From Pictodentalium vernedei (taxonomy: Eukaryota; Mollusca; Scaphopoda; Dentaliida; Dentaliidae): 64,000 bases of DNA. Location: NCBI GenBank assembly GCA_031216915.1, contig CM062289.1, forward strand, positions 392,610,674 to 392,674,673, written 5' to 3'. The notes under the pieces were generated by a model. That model searched no databases. It saw only the letters and a list, made by a program, of their open reading frames with translations, and was not told the origin of the DNA. The translations under genes and the position numbers were made by a program. Positions 21,936-32,353 of this stretch are shown here, piece after piece (the first letter of the stretch is position 1; the number at the start of each line of letters is the position of its first letter).

Positions 21936-22295
21936 GGGAGCGCGGTGGCTCAGTGCTTGCTGCATTGAACTTCAAATCGAAAGGTCCATGCTTCGATCCC
22001 CGTCAGGGGTTAACTGCGTTGTGTCCTTGGGCAAGACACTTAATCTCGATTGCTCACGCAGGGGCACGATAGCGCTGTGTACTAAGGCGTACTGCACGTC
22101 GATGCTGCACTTGTCTTCAGCCAATGCTAACTCTGCTTGTGTGGAGTTAATACGTTGGTGAGTCTGACAGTTGCTCGCAGTTGCTCGGTGGTTCTCCCAG
22201 GTTTCTCCGGCTTATCCCACCCGTAAAACTGTCCGACAAGAGGTGACCTTGGCTGTCGAAAGTGTCGTTAAACCCCAACAGACAAATAAATAAAT
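21936..22295 (+). mobile_element. tRNA-headed SINE, plus strand
   Basis: Target duplication AATCATGTTTGGT (21923-21935) and AATCACGTTTGGT (22296-22308), 12 of 13 identical. The head has TGGCTCAGTGC (A box) and GCTTCGATCCCC (B box), then GTTGTGTCCTTGGGCAAG, the shared body, and an AAATAAATAAATAA tail. Confidence 0.9.
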
Positions 22296-22308
22296 AATCA
22301 CGTTTGGT

Positions 22309-22843
22309 ACTCACTGAAAATAGTTAAAACTCACCGCACAGAGACTTCCGTTCTAGTGGATGTACAATTTTATGAATGAAATGCCTTGTCCGTGTGAGAA
22401 TATCAAGACGCGTCACATCTGTTGTTTTACATGCATGGTCTGACTTATCTCAGTTGAAAGTTATTTAATACTGCTGGAATGGCGTCAGAAAACCCTCTCA
22501 GCGCCTATGGCCATGTTTCCATAGGGATGACATGCAGAACAAAAGTGAACAATTTCTTAATGCTGATTTGTAACATTACAACGTCCAGGACCAAGTCCAC
22601 AGATCACCAGTCTAATTCTGTTCGGAATTTGACGCTGTTGTGGGCTGTTTATTTTCCCACCTTTTAGTATTTTACATACACAGTTTGACTTATCTCGTCA
22701 TAAAGTCATTTAGTATTGCTAGAATGTGTCCAAAGAACCCCTCTCAGCGCCTGTGAACCTTAAGAGCTAGAGTCTGGGAATGTTTCCATAGCGGTGCCGT
22801 GCCGAACTGTAGTAAACAATTTGTTAACGCTAATTTTTAATAT
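22309..22843. other. no gene seen; partial internal duplication
   Basis: GACTTATCTC, AAGTCATTTAGTATTGCT and AGAATG segments near 22440-22490 and 22690-22725 repeat, each followed by CTCTCAGCGCC. It looks like a diverged tandem duplication of about 240 bp. Confidence 0.45.
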
Positions 22844-23093
22844 TTAACCCCTTACCTAACGAATCGCCCGCATCCGCCCGCGTAATATGCAAATTGAGCA
22901 GTTGAAAAAATTAAATTTTTCACAATATTTCAACAAAACCATATCATGTGACCCCCTCATTGGAACGAGCTCATTGAGCTCGTTCCAATGAGGGGTCACA
23001 TGATATGGTTTTGTTGAAATTTTTGGAAAAATTTAAAAAAAATATATTTAAAATAATAAATTTTGATATCGTCTGCGTTGGGTAGAGGGTCAA
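22844..23093 (+). mobile_element. TTAA hairpin MITE, subfamily A
   Basis: TTAA on the left and TCAA on the right. ATCGCCCGCATCCGCCCGCG subterminal block. The core carries CATTGGAACGAGCTCATTG and complement; both arms show CATTGG/CCAATG instead of CGTTGG/CCAACG. Confidence 0.85.
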
Positions 23094-23280
23094 ACGTCCA
23101 AGCTCTCATCCCGAGAGTTTAATTTTGTTCGGGATTCAACGTTGTTATGGATTGTTCGTCTACACACTTTTGGGGTAAATTTGCGCGCAGACGACCGATG
23201 ATGTAATGTGATGTGACCTTATTTACAAAGATATACAGGTGTTCTTTCCTGTCCAGGTTATAGATATTCCAGTCGATACG

Positions 23281-23580
23281 TATTTAATTCTCCTTGAAAA
23301 CGGCCAGATATTAACATATTTTGTGGAGCTTCTCAGTGTAATCATAAAACTTCGGCTGTGGTGAGTCTTCAGTTATGATTGTAATGTCATCAAAATGTCG
23401 ATCAAATCAAATCTGTCTCGATTGAGCAACATTTTTAGCCTTGATTCATATAAAATGAATCTTTAAAAAAAAATTCAGATTCAGTCATCTCGAATATATC
23501 AGTTGGTCGGAAAAGCGATCCGAAGGTTCGCTTTTCCAACCTACCGAAATATTCCAGACGAGTGAATCAAAATAAAGGCG
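23281..23580 (-). mobile_element. repeat family G, copy 1
   Basis: Hairpin at 23478-23568 with arms GTTGGTCGGAAAAGCGATCC and complement, diverged at two places in the right arm. The flank CTGTGGTGAGTCTTCAGT matches 38.15 kb in inverse orientation. Confidence 0.6.
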
Positions 23581-23739
23581 ATGACCTCTTTGAGTGCTAA
23601 AGTGGTTCCAGGCCATAACAGCGCCTAACGTCTTACAGAATTAGACAGGTGGCCCGAGCGCTTGGTCCAAGACTTGTTGAGATATCACTGTACAGCCTTT
23701 TCGTTCTGTGTCGTAATGGTTTCTCGACTTTGTTCAGCA

Positions 23740-23960
23740 TCATTTTCTGATTTGGCAACCATTTGGTTCATTATTTTTCCAATTTTTGCCTAAGCAACAT
23801 TGCTCATGACACCCCCACAACGATCTCATTTGAAGGAGGGATCACGAGCAATGTTTTTTTTTGGGGGGGGGGGGGGGGGGGATGAAAAAAAATATTTGTT
23901 CAAGAATTTTTTGCAAGTGTCGTCTGCCATTGGCGTCAGGCAAAGATTATTATAATCTTG
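23740..23960 (+). mobile_element. decayed subfamily B MITE with poly-G
   Basis: GCAACATTGCTCATGACACC faces GGGATCACGAGCAATGTT, and the right part ends GCAAGTGTCGTCTGCCATTG. A G run of about 19 (23862-23880) sits just after the core. Confidence 0.5.
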
Positions 23961-24167
23961 TTATAAAACTTACCCTCTGCATTTCGCAAACTCTGTTATT
24001 CAACATATATTAGCATTCCCTGCCACCAAGTTTGTGTCATTGCACTTATTCGCTAAGTATATCCAGTAAATTACATTATTTAGTTAACAGAATTAAAATA
24101 AGACAGAGTAAAGAAAATGATACGGAGTTATACTTAGTTTATCAAAACTTGTACAGTACAGTAGCTG

Positions 24168-24382
24168 TGGACTGGTCATAATCCACACGTGGGCAGTGAT
24201 GTCTGGCGTTTACCAGATAATACTGAAAAATCATCAGTAAAATTTTAATTAATGAAGCACCGGGTTGTACCCGGTGCTTCATTAATTAAATTTTTGATGA
24301 TTATTCCTACATTAGTGTTTGGAATCTAATATCATTGTGTCAGGGGAAATATTACCCACCCGTGGAAAGTGACCATTCCACT
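24168..24382. mobile_element. family I element, copy 2, full hairpin
   Basis: Ends GTGGACTGGTCATAATCCAC and GTGGAAAGTGACCATTCCAC are imperfect inverted repeats. The hairpin (about 24240-24302) includes AATTAATGAAGCACCGGGT and complement. Copy 1 at 4072 lacks the inner part of the stem. Confidence 0.65.
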
Positions 24383-24533
24383 GCCGCCATACTGTACATC
24401 TCTGGTAAGAATTCTGAATTTCGGGATGTTTTCTTACTAACCTTCGTTCTTCGTCTACAGCCTCAGATCCCGAAATGGAAAAATGTGTACAGCAGTCTTC
24501 TTGTGTGCTTTCAAGAAGGTACGTCTTAGAAAA

Positions 24534-25053
24534 CTGAAAACAGATTTGGTGAGATGGGGGTCAAAGCAAAGAGGTCTTAGGGGTGGTCTGCATGATAAAG
24601 TGAAGCCAGGTTTTAAAGATTACCTTGATGGCAGCTTGGGGGAGGTCACTGCTTTTCAAGCTGTTTGGGAAAATTGGGAAGGACGGTAGAAAGGGGTGCC
24701 ACATGTTTTATTTAGAAGTTGTGGAGACCCTGGAACACTTTCTATTAGAATGTCCAAAATACCAGGCTAACAGAATAAGATTCACTGAGAGTACAAAGGA
24801 GAAGTGGAATGGGATAATGAAGGATGTGTGATTAGTGGGCGACACAAAGGATAGGGTTAGTTTACTTATAGGGGAGATTAGGGAGAATGGGGTACGGGAT
24901 GTCATCAAGCAGTTCATTTCCGGGTGTTGGGAGAAGAGAGAGGACGTGATGATAGGGGGCATGTGGGAGCACATGGTTAATCAAGACCTTCTCACCTGAG
25001 GACCGCGACAAATCAGCGGCCGGAAAAAGTGTTGTTATTATTATTCCTATGTT
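24534..25053 (+). pseudogene. 5'-truncated LINE copy with long target duplication
   Basis: CTTTCAAGAAGGTACGTC (24508 on) and CTTTCAAGATGGTACGTC (25054 on) flank it; the duplication is about 26 bp with 4 mismatches. It encodes the C-terminal part of the reverse transcriptase polyprotein, with VETLEHFLLECPKYQ followed by basic sequence, and ends CGACAAATCAGCGGCCGG and ATTATTATT. Same family as 14.2, 35.4, 44.9 and 55.8-60.6 kb. The reading frame has stops. Confidence 0.8.
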
Positions 25054-25253
25054 CTTTCAAGATGGTACGTCCAGGAAAATTTAAAACATTTTCCACCATT
25101 CAAATGTTGCCTAAAACAAAGTCTTTATTGATATTCAAGATTTCAGCTTGAGCGTTGCTCTCATATAAAAAACACAACTCACGACTTTTCAAATTAAATT
25201 GATCTCCGATTCAGGCAGCGTACTAAGATTTTATTTACAACGATCTTACACTT

Positions 25254-25496
25254 TTAACCCTTTACCTAATATGAAAAGCAGACGACACTTCCTAACAAAG
25301 TTCTTGAATAACTAATTTTTTTCTCCATTTTTTGTCTCAAAAACATAGGTTATGACCCCTCTTTAGAACGAGTTCGACGAGCTCATTCCAAAGAAGGGTC
25401 ATAACCTTTGTTTTTGAGACAAAAAATGAAAATTAATTGGCGATTTTTGTGAATAGCGCTGACCGGTTTTTGCCGTTACGTTGGGTAAAGGGTTAA
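25254..25496 (-). mobile_element. TTAA hairpin MITE, subfamily B, inverted
   Basis: TTAA at both ends, left ACCTAATATGAAAAGCAGACG and right CGTTGGGTAAAGGG. The core has CTCTTTAGAACGAG on the left and CTCATTCCAAAGAAG on the right, so both arms share a TTTGG/CCAAA variant. Confidence 0.8.
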
Positions 25497-25539
25497 CCGA
25501 TCTTAATCCTGCGTGTAACGGGTTAGTAAGGTAGAGAGT

Positions 25540-25672
25540 CCGTAAGTTCCTTGTGGTTGCTCGGTGGTTTTCTCCGAGTACTCCGGCTTCCTCCACCTGT
25601 AAAACGGTCCTACACGATAAGACCCTGACTGATGAAAGTATTGTTAAACCACAGTAAACAAATAAACAAATA
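25540..25672 (+). mobile_element. SINE body and tail fragment
   Basis: GTTGCTCGGTGGTTTTCTCC and ACTCCGGCTTCCTCCACC match the SINE body, followed by GTTAAACCACAGTAAAC and an AAATAAACAAATA tail. The head is absent. Confidence 0.7.
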
Positions 25673-26584
25673 CCTTCTTTATTTGTGTAGAAGTTGCACT
25701 GTCTTTAAAGTATTTGACAAGCAATATACGTCCAGAATAGAAACTATTTCTGCACTTTAAGGGTGGGAGGGTTGGTTGGATGTGTTCCCTTATGTAAGCG
25801 TGTATTCTTGGGTGAAGCTTCAGATAAGGATATAAAAATAGAAAATCCCATTCACGAACAACATGTTTGGTTTGATATAGCTTTATGGGCTTGGTTTTGC
25901 CATATTTGTTTTGCGACTATACTTTTCTGCAGACCTTTTACTCGAAAGATATTATATGAACACTACAGCATATTATAAACGCGGAAAGTCTGTGCTGCAA
26001 CTAATGCCTGAAAACGCCCCATTTTTTGCCATCGTGTCCCCACAGTGTGACTGTATTAAGGAACAAAAAGATGACTAAACGTTTATACAACAGGTCGTAA
26101 AAGTCAAATGATCAAATTTAGTAGCATGAAGGTACATATAATTCTTGAAATAATTTTTGGGAGAAACATTTCAATAAATTGCTTTTTTTCTGGTGAGCAG
26201 TCAGCATGAGGTGCAAGGATATTACCTTAATTTACACTGGAAAATTGCCTCATAATTGTCAGTTTGTTGTTGAAATGGGAAATAATCCGGAATTATTAAA
26301 CTGATAATATTGCCTAATGGTATACTTTACAATAGGCGGTGTTGTGTGTACGAAGTCTCGTGACATAAAATATGTACTGTTTCCGCCACTTTATCTTTAC
26401 GAGCTTTGGAAAATGAAGAAAGCCTGTATAATTATACTAGTGTTGTGGAGGAGTGCAGGCCTCTGTAAGTTTTCAAAACGAGGTTATATTAGAAACAGGA
26501 TACACTTACCAACTGCTGTTTTAATCATTGGTTGACTTTTTCCTTATGGCGCCAATAAATGACCAAAGCCGGAAAATCCCCAAG
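25673..26584. other. no gene recognised
   Basis: AT-rich. Open frames of 71-72 codons at 25763-25978 and 26317-26535 have no domain I recognise. Confidence 0.4.
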
Positions 26585-26699
26585 TCAACTGAATTTACCT
26601 GATATAAATTGCAGATGGCACTTGCACAAAAATATTTCATTCTTTGTCTCAAATACATTAGCTTTTGATACCTCCTTCTGAAGAAGGGTCATATGCATT

Positions 26700-27143
26700 A
26701 GTAGTCAGCGAAGGCAGTCTGGCGTAAAAGTTTAATACTGAAATCTCCATAGACATTGCGTCGCCTGAGTGGTAGAATGTCCTATGTCCCCTAGGGGACA
26801 TAGGACATTCTAGCACTCAGGCGACGATTGGTTCGCCAGAGAAAATTTTCGTCTAGAAGGAATCTGATGTAAAATTTTAACACTGAAAAGTCCCATAAGA
26901 TTTTGAATTTGGCATAAAAATTGGCGTAGAAGGAATCTGGCGTAAAAATTTAACACAGAAAATTCTCATAGACATTTTTTTCGCCAGAGCGCCATGGCAC
27001 TCTGGCGAAAGAAATGTCTATAGGAATTTTCAGTGTTAATTTTTTACGCCTGATTCCTTCCAGACGAAAATTTGCTCTAGCGAACCAATATCTTTGGAGA
27101 TTTCAGTGTTAAATTTTTACGCCAGACTGCCTTCCCTAACTAC
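26700..27143. mobile_element. foldback element Y
   Basis: Nearly the whole element is one inverted repeat. The left end GAAGGCAGTCTGGCG pairs with the right end CGCCAGACTGCCTTC, the middle TAGAAGGAATCTGGCG pairs with CGCCTGATTCCTTCCAG, and it meets at GCCAGAGCGCCATGGCACTCTGGC near 27000. The left arm carries an extra 68-bp hairpin (26759-26826) missing from the right arm. The left arm also has an internal repetition of the GAAGGAATCTG block. Confidence 0.75.
26759..26826. mobile_element. CGTC-GACG hairpin, copy D5, with ATTG duplication
   Basis: A 68-bp hairpin, CGTCGCCTGAGTGGTAGAAT to ATTCTAGCACTCAGGCGACG, flanked on both sides by ATTG. The other arm of the host foldback shows the empty site: the complement near 27072-27093 reads AGATATTGGTTCGC with one ATTG. 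Confidence 0.88.
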
Positions 27144-27204
27144 TTATATTGTTTTGGAAGCGAAAACTAAAAAATTAGCAAATTTGAAGGACGATTTTAA
27201 TAAG

Positions 27205-27463
27205 CATATCTTACTTATCTCGACATGAAAACCAACTTTCGATAAAGTTTCATAAGACGCCCGAGGAAAGTCAATTAAGAATCTTGTAATTGTTGAGAAA
27301 ACACCTTTGATATCAGACATCAGTAGAAAATAAAGCGAAGTTTCCTTTTGTCACTTTTAATAAACGATAACGACGGACAGCTCTCGGATCTGTCTGTTGT
27401 TTTCGTGATTACAAGTAAGAAAACTTGACTTTTTATAGCAAGCTAATTAGAAACAACTAAGTA
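27205..27463 (+). mobile_element. repeat family C, copy 4, left part
   Basis: CTTACTTATCTCGACATG, the hairpin ACGGACAGCTCTCGGATC with complement GATCTGTCTGTTGTTTTCGT, then GCAAGCTAATTAGAAACAAC. It continues at 28282-28410 after an insertion. Confidence 0.7.
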
Positions 27464-27475
27464 AGTAAGTAAGTA

Positions 27476-27552
<77 letters not shown>

Positions 27553-27566
27553 TAATAAGTAAGTAA

Positions 27567-27613
<47 letters not shown>
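27464..27613. repeat. (TAAG)n microsatellite
   Basis: Near-continuous TAAG tetranucleotide repeats with two small breaks. Confidence 0.95.
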
Positions 27614-27614
<1 letters not shown>

Positions 27615-27858
27615 ATAACTTTATTTGCAAAAGACATTATAATACATGTTTATAACATAATTGCCCAAGAAACAACAAATTGTATTAATAATATATCATA
27701 TCTAGAATTTATGAAGCGACATATTTGTCTTCTGTAGGGAGGTGACATAGCCAGCTGGCTGTATTACTGTCACCCACCTCAGGGAAAGGGAAAATGTAGA
27801 GTATGGAAAGACAAAAAAGTGGGAGATAAAAAAGCAACGAATGAGGGAAAAAGTGAAG

Positions 27859-27885
27859 AGAGAGAGAAAGAGAGAGGGAGAGGAG

Positions 27886-27936
<51 letters not shown>
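27859..27936. repeat. (GA)n microsatellite with G run
   Basis: GA dinucleotide run ending in about ten G. Confidence 0.9.
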
Positions 27937-27938
<2 letters not shown>

Positions 27939-28281
27939 AGAAAGAGAGGAGAGAATCAGCTGCAACTGAAAATAACATGTATAGTAGAAAAAATAAAATA
28001 AAAAAGAAATATGTAAGGAATGATCTCTGCAGTCCGGGTGATAAGTGGAATTTGGTTTCATTCTTGCACTGAGAAAGGGGGCATACATGGGAATGTGATA
28101 TTTTGCCCAGAGCCAGCTTAGAGGTTTGAGTTCCTCGTTGGCAGTTTGTTTTCTGGAATTTTCCGGAATCAACCCTAATTAATAAGGACTTAACGGACTT
28201 ATTTCAGTGAGTATGTTGTGTCGAGGGAGTCGGTACTTCCCGACATTCATGGCATGATCTGTTACTGCATTTGACTAAGTA

Positions 28282-28410
28282 CATGTACACTTTGACTCTT
28301 TGTTTAGCGAATGTGTTTTTACAGTAATTTGCAAGTTTTTTATTCTTTCCAGGAAACATTTACAATGTTGATATAATAAGTAGAAAAAAGTCACAGCACA
28401 TCAAATTGTT
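28282..28410 (+). mobile_element. repeat family C, copy 4, right part
   Basis: CTTTGTTTAGCGAATGTG, ACAGTAATTTGCAAGTTTTT and ATTCTTTCCAGGAAAC match the C copies at 30.96 and 62.40 kb. Confidence 0.65.
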
Positions 28411-28536
28411 TTGGGGGTTAAAGGAAGGGCTGATTGGTTTTCTGAGTGATGCATGGTAGATTTTGATTTGCCACGTTCTCTAGGTAGACGATATCCCTCT
28501 TTGGTCAGCCTTATTAAAAATCTATCTTTTGAAAAT

Positions 28537-28590
28537 GTTTGTTTATTGGCGTTTAAGGTCACATCCTGCATCTATGGCTATATCATGACT
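28537..28590 (-). mobile_element. SINE tail fragment
   Basis: TTTATTGGCGTTTAAGGTCAC and ATGGCTATATCATGACTG match the 3' end of the SINEs at 2896 and 15526 only. Confidence 0.5.
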
Positions 28591-28927
28591 GCATCTTTTG
28601 CAAAAAAACCTTCTTATAGGAAAACACATATACTGAGAACTGAAAAAAAATAATAAAACTGGAGTTTAACTGTCAAATCTTTTATCTATATTACAGAAAG
28701 AGTATTCGTAATTAACGTGTTCTCTAATAGTTAATTTATCTCCCCCCCCCCCCCCTCCCCACAACACTAATGTCAAACTGCCAAAATGCCAAGCAGCAAA
28801 TGTTTCCATAATCCATCTAGGCATTTAACCAATCCAATCTTATTACCCCGTAGAGAAGTGGTTAAATTTCTAGCCGCATTATTGGAAAATGTGCAGGTTG
28901 AAATTTTGACCTCAGTGTGAAGGGGGT
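28591..28927. other. no gene seen; poly-C tract
   Basis: A C run at about 28743-28755 within otherwise AT-rich DNA. Confidence 0.4.
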
Positions 28928-29378
28928 CAGTGGCGTAACTACGGGTTGAGGAGATAGGGGCTGGAGCCCCCCAAAACTTTAGCTGCCCCCCCAAAAAAAA
29001 CCCAAAACAAACAATTGGCCCAATGCAACTTCCACACAAAATAGAGCCCCAAAATGGTCTCACATATAGGTGCTACTCACGCGACAAATGGCCAGATTCG
29101 CTCTCAGGGCAAACAATTTTGCATTTTTTTTATTGGCGGGGATGGTCTAGTCTTAAGTACGACCCTCTGGTCGTTGCCCCTCCTCCCACTTCCCTTCAGG
29201 AATGTGGGAGGAGGGGCAGCTACCTGAAGGTCCCAGTTAGCACAAGGGAATGCCCCGAAAACACGCACAATAGCTTTTAAATATCATATTTGCCAACCCC
29301 CACCCCACCACTCCCCCGCCCCCCAAAAATAAAACGGACTAGGGTACCCCCTATTATAGAGTCCTAGCTACGCCCCTG
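28928..29378. mobile_element. non-autonomous hAT-like element 2
   Basis: Ends CAGTGGCGTAACTACGG and CCTAGCTACGCCCCTG are inverted. Flanking 8-mers AAGGGGGT and AAGCGGGT match at 7 of 8. Inside, GCCCCTCCTCCCAC faces GTGGGAGGAGGGGC (about 29177-29217). CAGNGGCGTAGCTA ends are common in animal hAT-type MITEs. It is non-coding. Confidence 0.75.
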
Positions 29379-29386
29379 AAGCGGGT

Positions 29387-30239
29387 TAAGTTATGGTCCA
29401 GGAAATGAATTAAAATGTTCCATTTGCATTTTGTTCCACATTATCGGATTCCAAATCAATAATGCTTTTTTTAATAACACATCAACGCATAATTTGAATA
29501 TTTGTTAGAGTTTGATTCAGTTCAGAGCAAATGCACGCATTAAAACAGTCCATCATCTCCCTTGAACAAGGAAGGATGCAATTATCAATAATGACCAGTA
29601 CAAATGAAGTTCGCTGTAATGGTGTGGAGAAAAAAAAAAATGATATTACAGAAATCGGAAGTGTACAGGAAAGGTGTGCCTTGGCGTTCTGATGTCTTGT
29701 GCTGACTTTTCCATCGACCCCCAAATCCTCTTTCATTTTCTACAGCATTTCCACTTTGCAGCTACATGCACTTGGGCGGACAGGTGCGTTAAAGCAATGA
29801 CCATTAAAATATGTCTTATTCCACCAATCTTATGAAAAAGCCTAAATGTGAGTTGATATAAGAATCATACCCGGTACGGAAACCTCATATAATCCGAGGT
29901 TTACTATCTGACAGGCACATCCTGCCAGCAACAATGATAACCATATCATTGGCATTATCTGTCTCCTCCCGATTTCCGATTGAGACAAGGATTGGCTTTA
30001 TTGCTGAAAAAATTGCTTTGTTTCCTGTTTTCTTTTGTGTTTTATTCCCTAATCGATATGCTAAGATTGTTTACATCTTGACTGAGCTAATTCGTTGATA
30101 CAGGCCCGAGTTTTACAAATTGAAAATCGTATGACAACAGTACCAAAGAGCTTATCTTAATCGGAGCAGCTGTACACACAACCGGTGGAATTTGAACACA
30201 TGGTCTCGGATAGCTACGTGAATAGCCTACTTGCCCAGT
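29387..30239. other. no gene recognised
   Basis: Includes an A run near 29630-29641. No recognisable domain on either strand. Confidence 0.4.
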
Positions 30240-30697
30240 GCACGCTAAAAACTAAAGTGTTAAAAACTACACTTCAAGTGCTGTATTTAACACTTACTAA
30301 GTGCTGAACTAGCACTTTGTTCAAGTGTAGATATCCCAGAACTTTACAGGTGTTACAATAATGCCACTTGACAAGTGTAATGTCGCGACACTTGAAAGGA
30401 AACAACGCAGATGGCGCGGATCAGGCTCGAACTCTCGAGCCTGATCCGCGTCATCTGCGTTGTGTCCTTTTAATTATGTACCCACCAAGAGCAAATCAAA
30501 TTATGGACGATTCTGGAAGAACCACCAATGCTAGACACATGGGAAGTGCCATCCATTCAAGTTTCAGATGTCTGACGATTGTAATGTCTAAGTGCTTAAA
30601 GCGTTGCACTTTGAGTGTTAAAATCAAACCCTAAGAGTTAGAATGGGTTTAACACCTTGAAAGTGTCAGTTTTAACACTTTAGTTTTTAGTGTGTGT
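30240..30697. mobile_element. MITE X with AACACTTTAG-type termini and central hairpin
   Basis: CTAAAAACTAAAGTGTTAAA at the left and TTTAACACTTTAGTTTTTAG at the right are exact complements. The subterminal regions repeat AAGTGT/ACACTT motifs. The centre (about 30391-30471) is a hairpin with arms AACGCAGATGGCGCGGATC and GGCTCGA against the complement, one base off. The superfamily is not assigned; the target duplication is unclear. Confidence 0.75.
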
Positions 30698-31049
30698 ATG
30701 CAGCCATCCCTGACTTATCTCTTCAGAAAAATAGACTTTCCATAAAGTTATCTCCCCTGGAGATATTAGGCGGGCAAGAAGCAAGTAATTGTTGAGAAAA
30801 CACAAATGACGTCAGTAGAAAATAAAGTGGAGTTTCCTTTTTATTACTTTTAATAAACGAAGGCAACAGACAGCTCTCGGAGCTGTCTGTTGTTTTCGTT
30901 TATTTAAAGTTACAAAGTAATCCTGGCTTTTTACCACAAGCTAATTAATCCACTCTGACTCGTTGTTTAGCGAATACGTTTTTATAGTAATTATCAAGTT
31001 TTTATTCTTCCCAGGAAAACAATTGGCAACTCTTACCCCCTAGGCTATT

Positions 31050-31621
31050 CAGATTCAGATTTCAGATTCAGATTCTTTATTCACGGTACACATACATGTA
31101 AAATGGTTACAAATAAACATATCGCACAAATGTAATGCGTAGTATACCGTGAGAAGTGGCATAGCCAGATTGGCTGTCTACCTGCCACCCACTGGAAGAA
31201 GATTGGGTGATTGCAAACAGACTGTGACTGAAAGAATGAACTGAGAGCCAATTATGTGACACATGATGGAGAATGACGATCGAATCATTACTTTTCTGAG
31301 ATTAGAGTATTAGTGTTTCATTTTCGCCAGCAGAAAGACGGTGATTCAAGGTAGGCAAGAAGCAACCTGCCTATAGGACTCCCTCCACTACTTATCGTAA
31401 CACATGAGGGCGGCAACAAGTCCCATCGTGAAGTTCGTATCGTTTAGACTACGACAAAGAGGTTGGTCATGATATTTGGGCGTGGTATCTACGTTAGCTG
31501 CATCATCATCGTAGGATGAAGAATGTTATGATTTATTTGTTTAGACTTTTGTTTACACGTTCTTAATTGCATCCATATAGTATTTTACATAGCACCACTG
31601 TAAGGAGGAAGCGCGACAAAT
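31050..31621 (-). mobile_element. second LINE 3'-end-like insertion in family C
   Basis: TATT flanks both sides (31046-31049 and 31622-31625). Left end CAGATTCAGATTTCAGATTC then TTTATTCACGGTAC looks like the complement of a LINE 3' end with a GAATCT tail. GTGGCATAGCCAGATTGGCT is shared with 27740 on. Confidence 0.5.
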
Positions 31622-31753
31622 TATTATACCAACGGAAAGGATAGTGCCTGTAATATATGTCACGATGTACACACTGTTGAAATAATGAACAGAAAAAAGT
31701 TACAGAACATCAAATGATGGTGAAAGCGCCGTTTTCTTTATTCTTAAATGGGT

Positions 31754-32353
31754 TTAACCGTTTACCTAACGTAACGCCAAAACCGGCCAGCGCTATTCTC
31801 AAAAATCGCCAATTAATTTTCATTATTTTTTCCATTTTTTGTCTCAAAAACATAGGTTATGACTTCCTCGTTGGAACGAGCTCGACGAGCTCGTTCCAAC
31901 GAGGGATCATAACCTATGTTTTTGAGATAGAAAATGAAAAAAATTAGTTATTCAAGAATTATTTTTGCAAGTGTCGTCTGCTTTTCAGAGAAGGAAATAG
32001 CTTACCACACCAGCCATTTTGATTTACGTCATCAATATTGTTGCCCGGTTTGGGAAATGCTTGCTTAGTAATGCCAAACCAGTAGTGGATCAGCTGTATA
32101 TTAACCCTTTACCCAACGTAACGGCCAAAACCGGCCAGCGCTATTCTCAAAAATCGCCAATTAATTTTCATTATTTTTTCCATTTTTTTGTCTCAAAAAC
32201 ATAGGTTATGACCCCTCGTTGGAACGAGCTTGACGAGCTCGTTCCAACGAGGGGTCATAACCTATGTTTTTGAGACAGAAAATGAAAAAAATTAGTTATT
32301 CAAGAATTATTTTTACAAGTGTCGTCTGCGTTTCAGGTTAGGTAAAGGGTTAA
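31754..32353 (+). mobile_element. two subfamily B MITEs around 100 bp of other sequence
   Basis: B copy 31754 to about 32003 has an intact left end, an intact core (CCTCGTTGGAACGAGCTCG and complement) and a decayed right end. B copy 32101-32353 is complete with TTAA at both ends. The sequence between (about 32004-32100) is not family C. C resumes exactly at the outer TTAA (TTAAACAGCG), matching the uninterrupted C copy at 62570. Confidence 0.75.

Larger units (their letters stand above)
26585..27200 (-). mobile_element. decayed subfamily B MITE split by a foldback element
   Basis: Left part GCAGATGGCACTTGCACAAA, TTGTCTCAAATACATTAGC and a decayed core (CTTCTGAAGAAGGGTCATAT). The right part after about 27143 (TATATTGTTTTGG, ACTAAAAAATTAG) continues the B pattern. 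The foldback Y lies between. Confidence 0.5.
27464..28273 (-). mobile_element. LINE 3'-end insertion inside family C
   Basis: ACTAAGTA flanks both ends (27456-27463 and 28274-28281). Read on the minus strand it ends AATAAAGTTATC and a TTAC tandem tail (27464-27613 on plus). GGTGACATAGCCAGCTGGCT is shared with the insertion at 31050-31621. A (GA)n run lies at about 27859-27936. No reverse transcriptase motif is visible, so assignment to a LINE rests on tail and duplication. Confidence 0.6.

Noticed and set aside
27702-28172. 156-codon minus-strand frame
   Set aside because: Driven by the (GA)n run; no domain.
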